This document shows positions 1 to 6,381 of a DNA stretch of 6,381 bases, piece by piece. How positions within the stretch are numbered: the stretch's first letter is position 1; the number at the start of each line of letters is the position of its first letter. The position numbers were made by a program, and so were the translations under genes. Origin of the DNA: Rhizobiaceae bacterium (GTDB taxonomy: Bacteria > Pseudomonadota > Alphaproteobacteria > Rhizobiales > Rhizobiaceae); assembly GCA_028865845.1 (NCBI GenBank), contig JAGWJK010000264.1, positions 1 through 6,381 on the forward strand, written 5' to 3'. Below the pieces are notes generated by a model. That model searched no databases, was not told the DNA's origin, and worked only from the letters and a program-made list of their open reading frames with translations.

Positions 1-1806
1 CGCCGCCGAACGGCTGGCAATATCTCGCAAACAACCTCCGGCCCTTTCGCTTCGTCATAGCGGCGAGCCTCGCGCTATCGGTGGCCGGCGCCGCGATCGA
101 GGTCTGGCTCATTGGCTATGCCAGCCAGCTTGTCGATATGCTGGCGACCACGCAGCCGGAAGAGCTTTGGGCGTCGCATGGCAGGCAACTGCTTGCGGCA
201 GCGTTCCTCGTCCTGATTGCACGCCCCCTCGCTGGTTATCTCAGGGAAAGCCTGGACGACATCGCATTCCGGCCCAACGCCGAAATGCTATTTCGCTGGC
301 GCGCCCATCGCCATGTCGTGCGCCAATCCGTCGGCTGGTTCCGTCGCGATTTTTCCGGACGCATCGCTGCCCAGGTCCGCGACATCGGCAGTTCCGCAAC
401 CGGCGTCGCCTATGCCGTGCTGCACACGCTTTCCTTCGTGACCGTTTATGTCGCCGGCTCGCTCTGGCTCATGGCCTCCATCGATTTGCGGCTCGTCTGG
501 CCGCTGCTGATCTGGATCGCCTGCTACCTTGGCCTGATGGCTTTCGTCGTTCCGCGCCTGCGCAGGGCCTCCGAGCGCTTCCAGGGCGCCTACGCCGCGC
601 TGACCGGCACGCTGGTCGATACCTATGCCAATATCGACATCATCAAGCTATTCGCCAATGCTGCCGAGGAAGATCGCGAAAGCCGGGAACGCTTTGCCGA
701 AACCCGCAATACTTTCGTCGGCGTGCAGAAGCTCGAAGTCATGGTCAATTCGAGCATGCTGTTCCTCGGCAGCTTCCTGATCGTCGGATTAGTCGGCTAT
801 GCGATCCTTTTATGGAAGGTCGGCAGTGCCCCGCTTGGGCTGATTGCCGCTTCCCTCGCGCTTAGCTTCCGCATCACCGGCATGGCGGAATGGATGCTCG
901 ATGCCGTCTCGTCCCTGTTCAGCCACCTCGGCGCGATGCGGCAGTCGCTGCAAACCGTGGCACAGCCACTCGCCGTGACCGACCGTCCAGACGCGCGTGG
1001 TCTTCTGGTCGGCCGCGGCGCGATCGCCTTTAGAGACGTGACCCATCACTACGGCAAGGGCGATGGCGGTCTTGACGGCGTCTCGCTACGGATCGCACCA
1101 GGCGAAAAGGTCGGCCTCGTCGGCCGCTCGGGCACCGGCAAGTCGACGCTGGTCAACCTGCTGCTGCGTTTCTTCGACCCCGAAGCGGGCACCATCGAAA
1201 TCGATGGGCAGGATATCCGCAACGTGACCCAGGAAAGCCTGCGTCGGCAGATCGCCATGGTGACGCAGGATGCGGCGCTTCTCAACCGCTCGGTTCGCGA
1301 CAATATTGCGTTCGGCGAGCACCGATCCTCCGAAGGCGCGATCGCTGCGGCAGCGGATAAGGCCGCGGCCGGCGAATTCGTCGCCACGCTTCGGGATCAC
1401 GAGGGCCGCATCGGCTACGATGCCCATGTCGGCGAGCGAGGCGTACAGCTTTCCGGCGGCCAGAGGCAGCGCATCGCTCTTGCCCGCGCCATATTGAAAA
1501 ACGCGCCGATCCTCGTGCTCGATGAGGCGACATCCGCACTCGATTCAGAGGTCGAGGCCGCTATCCAGGCGACACTCTACGACGTCATGGAAGGCAAGAC
1601 GGTGATCGCCATCGCCCATCGCCCATCGTCTTTCGACCATCGCGCGGATGGATCGCATCGTCGTGCTCGACGGCGGCCGCATCGTCGAGGACGGCAGTCA
1701 CGCGGAGCTTCTGGCTGAAAACGGCGTCTGCGCCGCACTCTGGTCGCGGCAATCCGGCGGCTTCATCGGCGATGACGATCCCGTTTTCGCCGAGAATGGC
1801 GTCTGA
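1..1806 (+). pseudogene. ABC exporter (fused membrane + ATPase domains), 5'-partial, frameshifted near 3' end
   Basis: This is an ATP-driven inner-membrane exporter half-transporter of the MsbA-like type; its substrate cannot be told. The frame (codon 1 at 3-5) is open to the left edge, so the start lies outside, probably only a few codons away. Codons 1 to about 320 form a hydrophobic transmembrane domain, with clear helices near 17-40, 64-80, 135-185 and 249-271. The ATPase follows: Walker A GRSGTGKST (1122-1148), Q-loop VTQD near 1262, signature LSGGQRQR from 1449, Walker B ILVLDE (1509-1526), D-loop SALD, and switch histidine IAH (His codon 1617-1619). Right after IAHR the frame is lost through a 7-bp tandem duplication. 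As it stands, 31 unrelated residues follow and translation stops at 1716-1718. Removing one 7-mer restores [20 protein letters not shown] and a normal end at 1804-1806, giving 598 residues in the window. The tail still reads as good coding sequence, so the lesion is recent or a sequencing error. The gene converges on leuA. Confidence 0.85.
1605..1628 (+). repeat. 7-bp tandem duplication (ATCGCCC)2 causing the ABC frameshift
   Basis: Two perfect copies of ATCGCCC lie at 1611-1617 and 1618-1624. They are flanked by the partial copies ATCGCC (1605-1610) and ATCG (1625-1628). One copy fewer gives an uninterrupted H-loop ([16 protein letters not shown]) and joins frame 3 to frame 1, so the duplication is the simplest explanation of the break. 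The arrangement is typical of slipped-strand mispairing. An assembly or read error is the other explanation. Confidence 0.85.
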
Positions 1807-1812
1807 AAACAA

Positions 1813-1841
1813 AAATCCCCTCGAATCGATCGAGGGGATTT
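1813..1841. terminator. Rho-independent terminator between convergent ABC gene and leuA
   Basis: AAATCCCCTCG (1813-1823) and CGAGGGGATTT (1831-1841) form a perfect 11-bp stem around a 7-nt loop. Read on the - strand, the stem runs into ATTTTTGTTTTC (roughly 1816 down to 1805), a good T-tract 30 to 60 bases past the leuA stop, so it is best seen as the leuA terminator. On the + strand only three T follow, so it would be weaker for the ABC gene, whose restored stop lies 7 bases upstream. A smaller inverted repeat GGCTG-ATGT-CAGCC (1863-1876) overlaps the leuA stop codon. Confidence 0.85.
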
Positions 1842-1870
1842 GCATCTATGAAAGACAGTGATGGCTGATG

Positions 1871-3583
<1,713 letters not shown>

Positions 3584-3591
3584 GGTCTCGT

Positions 3592-3600
3592 CTCTTCCTT
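3592..3600 (-). promoter_or_regulatory. Ribosome binding site of leuA
   Basis: On the - strand AAGGAAGAG lies 8 bases before the leuA ATG at 3583-3581. The purine-rich core AGGAAG is about 10 bases away, slightly long but acceptable. It supports the first ATG over the internal Met11 codon, which is preceded by CCCCCAAAGGC and has no useful spacing. Confidence 0.6.
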
Positions 3601-3651
3601 TCCCGTCATTCGTCCCGCGTCTTAGCCGATCGATTGAGGCTTGGCGATGAC

Positions 3652-3785
3652 AAATACGGACCCGCTACGGGGTATCCTGTCGATTTTGGGGATATGTCGC
3701 GAGGAGCGATGGCCAGGCAGGCTCTACGGCCGCCGGGCGCTCCTCAAAGGACCCGGCAACCGCGCGTAAGGCCGAGGAGGAGAAG
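3652..3785 (-). promoter_or_regulatory. leuA transcription attenuator (alternative RNA hairpins)
   Basis: In the - strand RNA the Leu codons themselves take part in pairing. CUCCUCCUCGGC (3782-3771) can pair with GCCGGG (3757-3752) plus GAGGAG (3745-3740), 12 pairs with a 6-nt bulge. The same downstream segment can instead fold as GUUGCCGGG/CCCGGCGGC (3760-3729) over the leader stop codon. It can also pair as GAGGAGCG (3745-3738) with CGCUCCUC (3708-3701), 8 perfect pairs. These folds exclude each other, as expected for ribosome-mediated attenuation. A last hairpin, CCCG-UAG-CGGG with flanking pairs (3677-3654), is followed only by a weak UAUUU. Which hairpin terminates is therefore unresolved; Rho or translation-level control is possible. 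I see the pairings directly; the regulatory role is inferred from the enteric leu and rhizobial trp leaders. Confidence 0.6.
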
Positions 3786-3869
3786 CGACGTAAGCGAACG
3801 CGTGTTGTCACGCAAGGCCACTCGGCCGCGTGCAATCTGTTCGGAAATCTTTACGCCATTGATCGTCAT
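3744..3869 (-). CDS. leuL: leu leader peptide (41 aa)
   Basis: A short frame runs from ATG (3869-3867) to TGA (3746-3744). Near its end it reads LTSLLLLGLTRGCRVL, with four Leu codons in a row (CTT CTC CTC CTC, 3785-3774), more Leu codons close by and the stop 27 bases later. This is the layout of an attenuator control peptide such as enteric leuL: when charged tRNA-Leu is scarce, the ribosome stalls at the Leu run and changes the RNA fold ahead of leuA. The start codon lies 160 bases before the first alternative hairpin ends and 286 bases before the leuA ATG. No Shine-Dalgarno site precedes the ATG, because the promoter -10 box ends only 7 bases upstream, so a leaderless mRNA is likely. At 41 residues it is longer than enteric leader peptides, and a later, non-ATG start (for example GTG codon 17) cannot be excluded. 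The peptide itself probably has no other function. Confidence 0.75.
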   Translation of the reverse strand: MTINGVKISEQIARGRVALRDNTRSLTSLLLLGLTRGCRVL

Positions 3870-3876
3870 GGCGGCG

Positions 3877-3905
3877 CTTATAGCCGCGCGGCGGCAAAGA
3901 AGCAA
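3877..3905 (-). promoter_or_regulatory. Promoter candidate for leu leader and leuA
   Basis: On the - strand TTGCTT (3905-3900) is followed after exactly 17 bases by TATAAG (3882-3877). The -10 box matches five of six consensus bases; the -35 box matches three. The expected start point falls on or next to the A of the leader-peptide ATG at 3869. The -35 box begins 8 bases past the end of the benE-like gene, which suggests leuA has its own promoter rather than relying on readthrough. Confidence 0.55.
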
Positions 3906-3912
3906 CCCCCGC

Positions 3913-5115
3913 TCACTTCTTTAACCTCTGCACGATGTGAGACAGAGTCATCATCAAGCCGCCGGCAATCAGCCCCCAGAAGGCACCGGAGATGCCGGCA
4001 AAGGAAACACCCGACGCGGTGACGAGAAAAGTGATCGCCACCGCTTCGCGCGATTCCGGCTTCTGAAAGGCATTCATCGCCGAATTCGAAAGCGCCCCGA
4101 CCAGCGCGAGACCAGCAACAGCTTCGATCAGGATCGGCGGCGCCAGCGCCACGAAAGCGGTGACCGCACCGGCAAGCAGGCCGAGAATGATATAGACAAC
4201 GCCGGCGACCATCGCCGCCCAATAGCGCCGCTTCGGATCCTCGTGCGCGTCATGTCCCGCGCACATCGCTGCCGTTATGGCGGCGAGATTGACGGCATGG
4301 CCGCCGAAGGGAGCGCTTAGCAGCGAAAACACGCCGGTAACGGCAAAGAGTGGACCGGGTTTCGGATCGTAGTGATGGACCTTCAACACCGCGATCCCAG
4401 GAATATTCTGCGACGCCATGGTGACGATGAAGAGCGGCAACGCAATCGACACCAGCCCCGCCAGGGTAAAGACCGGCGAGATCAGTTCGACGTTGGGCAA
4501 CAGCGAGTGCTCCAGCGACGCCAGGGCCCCATCGGGTATCTTGACGCCGAAAGCCAGAACGAGCGCAAAGGCCGCAAGCGCTGCGGGCACAGCCCAGAGA
4601 CGCTTGAAAGCCCCGACGACGATCCAGGCGATGACGATCGGCAGGCCGAGCAGCGGATCAAAGCCGACCGCCCTCACCGGCGCAAAACAGAGGCCCAGCA
4701 GCACGCCGGCCAGCATGGCGTTGGCAAGCGGCGCCGGAATGGCGGCAACCGCGCGGCCGAGCGGTCGAAACAAACCGGCGACGACGATCAGTGCTGCGCA
4801 GACAAGAAAGGCTCCGACCGCCGCCTGAAAGCCGCCTTCGATGGCCCCGGCGCTTGCGAGCAGCGCCGAACCGGGCGTCGACCACGCGATACTGACCGGC
4901 AGCCTTGTCGAAGCGCTGAGCACGATGGCGCAGATGCCCATGGATATCGACAGAGCCGTGAGCCCCGACGCCGCCTGCGCGTCCGTCGCCCCCACCGCAT
5001 GCAGGCCGTGAAGCACGACTGCAAACGAACTGGCGAAACCGACAAAAGCAGTGAGGCAGCCCATGAACAGGCTTTGAACGGAGAAATCTTTGAGCATGAC
5101 GCGGCGAAGACTCAT
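3913..5115 (-). CDS. benE: BenE-family benzoate/H+ symporter-like transporter
   Basis: The 400-residue product is almost wholly hydrophobic, with about 11-12 membrane segments. It carries the marks of the BenE family (E. coli YdcO and Acinetobacter BenE are members): IAWSTPGSALL (76-86), MASQNIPG (233-240), FGGHAVNLAAIT (270-281) and DPKRRYWA (293-300). Length matches the family's usual size of about 390-400. Family members are described as proton-coupled importers of benzoate, but most rhizobial homologues are untested, and no benABCD or catechol genes are visible here, so the substrate is open. Start choice is uncertain: neither Met1 (5115) nor Met7 (5097) has a Shine-Dalgarno site. An inverted repeat ACTCA-CATTCA-TGAGT spans the Met1 codon, and a 10-codon frame upstream ends in an ATGA overlap with it. 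A promoter candidate lies 49-77 bases upstream, so it is probably transcribed separately from the TetA-like gene that ends 107 bases before it. Confidence 0.9.
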   Translation of the reverse strand: MSLRRVMLKDFSVQSLFMGCLTAFVGFASSFAVVLHGLHAVGATDAQAASGLTALSISMGICAIVLSASTRLPVSIAWSTPGSALLASAGAIEGGFQAAVGAFLVCAALIVVAGLFRPLGRAVAAIPAPLANAMLAGVLLGLCFAPVRAVGFDPLLGLPIVIAWIVVGAFKRLWAVPAALAAFALVLAFGVKIPDGALASLEHSLLPNVELISPVFTLAGLVSIALPLFIVTMASQNIPGIAVLKVHHYDPKPGPLFAVTGVFSLLSAPFGGHAVNLAAITAAMCAGHDAHEDPKRRYWAAMVAGVVYIILGLLAGAVTAFVALAPPILIEAVAGLALVGALSNSAMNAFQKPESREAVAITFLVTASGVSFAGISGAFWGLIAGGLMMTLSHIVQRLKK

Positions 5116-5163
5116 GAATGTGAGTGCAAAATCGCATGGAGCATCACAGGCTGCGGTCGTGCA

Positions 5164-5192
5164 AGTACAGAATCAGGACATTCGGGCGTCAA
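5164..5192 (-). promoter_or_regulatory. Promoter candidate for the benE-like gene
   Basis: On the - strand TTGACG (5192-5187, preceded by C, so matching the CTTGAC form common in alphaproteobacteria) is followed after 17 bases by TGTACT (5169-5164), four of six matches to the -10 consensus. The expected start near 5157 leaves about 42 bases of untranslated leader before the ATG at 5115. The rest of the 107-bp gap (5116-5222) shows no convincing terminator for the TetA-like gene. Confidence 0.5.
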
Positions 5193-5222
5193 GATACGTC
5201 GCCAAGTAGGCTCGATGCAGAT

Positions 5223-6381
5223 TTATCCCGCCACCGCTGATTTTCGCTGCGACAAAAACACCGGTAGGCAGAGAAGATAGCAGGCGGCGCCGCAGATCCA
5301 GACAAGCCCTGGAAAGGTGCCGCGCGTCTGGAAATACAGGGTGCTGATCAGTAGTGGGGCGATGATGGAGGCAAGGCTGGTCATGCTGGCGAGCACGCCC
5401 TGCAATCGGCCCTGTTGGTCGGCATCGACCTCGGCCGTCAACAGCGACTGCAATGCCGGCGCGCCGATGCCGCCGACGCAGAAGAGCGGCAACAGGACAA
5501 AAGCCATCCAGCCCGATGTCGCCAATGCGATCAGAACATAGGCGGCGCTGTCGCTGAGAACGCCGATCAGCAGCGCCCGACGCTCGCCCCAGCGCTCCGA
5601 GATCGGGCCTACGATAAATGCCTGGGCCACCGCGTGGAACAAGCCGAAACCCGCAAGCGACAGGCCGACCGTGATCGGCTCCCAGGAAAACTTATCCTGC
5701 CCGTAAAGAACCCAGATGGTGCCACCAACCTCGCCGACAAAGGCGAGTACGACAAAGGTGCTGACGAGCGGCAGCAAGGACCGAAAGCCGATGAGCCAGC
5801 GCAGGGTGCCGAGCGGCGAGAACGACGCAGCGGACGCACCGACCGCAAAAGTGTTGGAGCGCGTTTCCTTGAGCAGGAACAGCGCCACCAGCAAATTGGC
5901 CGCATTGAGCGCGGCAGCGGCAACAAAGGGCGCGCGAACGGAAATCTCGCCCAGCAATCCGCCGATTGCCGGCCCGGCGATGAAGCCGACACCGAAACAC
6001 GCACTCAGCTGACCGAAGCGGCGAGCGCGCTGATCCTCCGGTGTCAGATCGGTGGTGATGGCCGAGGCAACCGAATTGCTCGCGCCCGTCACCCCGGCGA
6101 TCGCCCTGCCGACGAAGAGAAGCCACAATGTCGGCGCGAGCGCCATGAAGATGTAATCCACTGCCGCGCCGGCGAGCGACAGCATCAGGATAGGCCGGCG
6201 CCCGAACCGGTCTGAAAGCGCGCCCAGCAGCGGCGAAAACAGAAACTGCATCAGCGCGTAGAGACTGAGAAACGCACCGAAGCGCCAGCCGAGCTCGTCC
6301 GTATGCCCGACCTCGCTCAACAATCTCGGGAAAATCGGCAAGGTGAGACCGATGCCGGCAGCGTCGAGCACCACGGTCGCA
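5223..6381 (-). CDS. TetA-like (TCR/Tet family) MFS drug/H+ antiporter, 5'-partial
   Basis: This is a 12-helix major facilitator of the inner membrane, resembling class A tetracycline efflux pumps, which exchange a drug-metal complex for a proton. The frame is open to the right edge: the GTG at 6374 is an internal Val codon in ATVVLDAAGIG, and by comparison with TetA about a dozen N-terminal residues are missing. Counting that Val as residue 1, motif A GALSDRFGRRP is at 51-61, motif B GRAIAGVTGA at 89-98 and motif C around GPAIGG at 134-139. GGIGAPALQSLL (301-312) is also close to TetA. Residues matching the functional Asp15, Asp66, Arg70, Asp84, Arg101, His257 and Asp285 of TetA(B) are all present (here D4, D55, R59, D73, R90, H247, D275; alignment by eye). 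The true substrate is unknown, since chromosomal rhizobial members are often generic efflux pumps. A tetR-type regulator, if any, would lie right of the window. It stops with TAA at 5225-5223. Confidence 0.9.
   Translation of the reverse strand, partial: ATVVLDAAGIGLTLPIFPRLLSEVGHTDELGWRFGAFLSLYALMQFLFSPLLGALSDRFGRRPILMLSLAGAAVDYIFMALAPTLWLLFVGRAIAGVTGASNSVASAITTDLTPEDQRARRFGQLSACFGVGFIAGPAIGGLLGEISVRAPFVAAAALNAANLLVALFLLKETRSNTFAVGASAASFSPLGTLRWLIGFRSLLPLVSTFVVLAFVGEVGGTIWVLYGQDKFSWEPITVGLSLAGFGLFHAVAQAFIVGPISERWGERRALLIGVLSDSAAYVLIALATSGWMAFVLLPLFCVGGIGAPALQSLLTAEVDADQQGRLQGVLASMTSLASIIAPLLISTLYFQTRGTFPGLVWICGAACYLLCLPVFLSQRKSAVAG

Noticed and set aside
81..83. GTG at 81 as the start of the ABC exporter
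   Set aside because: The frame continues open to position 3 with plausible N-terminal sequence leading into the first membrane helix. A GTG inside that helix is an internal Val codon.
1605..1640. Programmed ribosomal frameshift as the explanation for the ABC frame break
   Set aside because: There is no slippery homopolymer or heptamer of the usual type and no stop codon at the site. The exact tandem 7-mer explains the break fully, and the normal family product needs no recoding.
3634..3924. 96-codon open frame on the + strand across the leuA leader region
   Set aside because: It is very Arg-rich with no motif or ribosome binding site. The - strand here has a coherent promoter, Leu-rich peptide and hairpins.
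4372..5280. 302-codon open frame on the + strand opposite the benE-like gene
   Set aside because: The product is a low-complexity run of Arg, Gln, Asp and Gly residues, as expected from the antisense of a GC-rich membrane protein gene. The - strand frame has clear family motifs, so this is a shadow.
5415..6215. 266-codon open frame on the + strand opposite the TetA-like gene
   Set aside because: It is rich in Arg, Asp, Gln and Gly with no domain, antisense to a well-supported MFS gene.

Overview
The window looks like chromosomal DNA of a Rhizobium-type alphaproteobacterium. It is GC-rich with strongly G/C-biased third positions, and the LeuA, BenE-family and ABC-exporter proteins read like Rhizobiaceae versions. 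This placement is recognition from memory, not a database search. I see no rRNA, tRNA, insertion sequence, CRISPR array or phage gene.

Layout from left to right. (1) Positions 1-1806, + strand: an ABC exporter with fused membrane and ATPase domains. Its first codons lie left of the window. Its reading frame is broken by a 7-bp tandem duplication exactly at the switch-histidine loop. (2) Positions 1813-1841: a strong hairpin between the convergent ABC and leuA genes, whose T-run best serves leuA. (3) Positions 1871-3583, - strand: leuA, 2-isopropylmalate synthase, the first committed enzyme of leucine synthesis. (4) Positions 3584-3912: the leuA leader region. It is not empty. On the - strand it holds a promoter candidate, a 41-residue Leu-rich leader peptide (3744-3869) with four consecutive Leu codons, and overlapping, mutually exclusive RNA hairpins. 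Together these look like a ribosome-mediated leucine attenuator. (5) Positions 3913-5115, - strand: a BenE-family (benzoate/H+ symporter-like) membrane protein with its own promoter candidate. (6) Positions 5223-6381, - strand: a TetA-like 12-helix drug/H+ antiporter of the MFS, cut by the right edge.

The four main genes do not form one pathway. leuA is a stand-alone biosynthetic gene with its own leader. The transporters on both sides are probably independent units, because promoter candidates lie directly before benE and before the leuA leader. The most interesting items are the leucine attenuator, which may give a leaderless leader-peptide mRNA, and the precisely placed 7-bp duplication that disables or switches the ABC exporter. 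I found nothing that amounts to a wholly new defence or mobile system.
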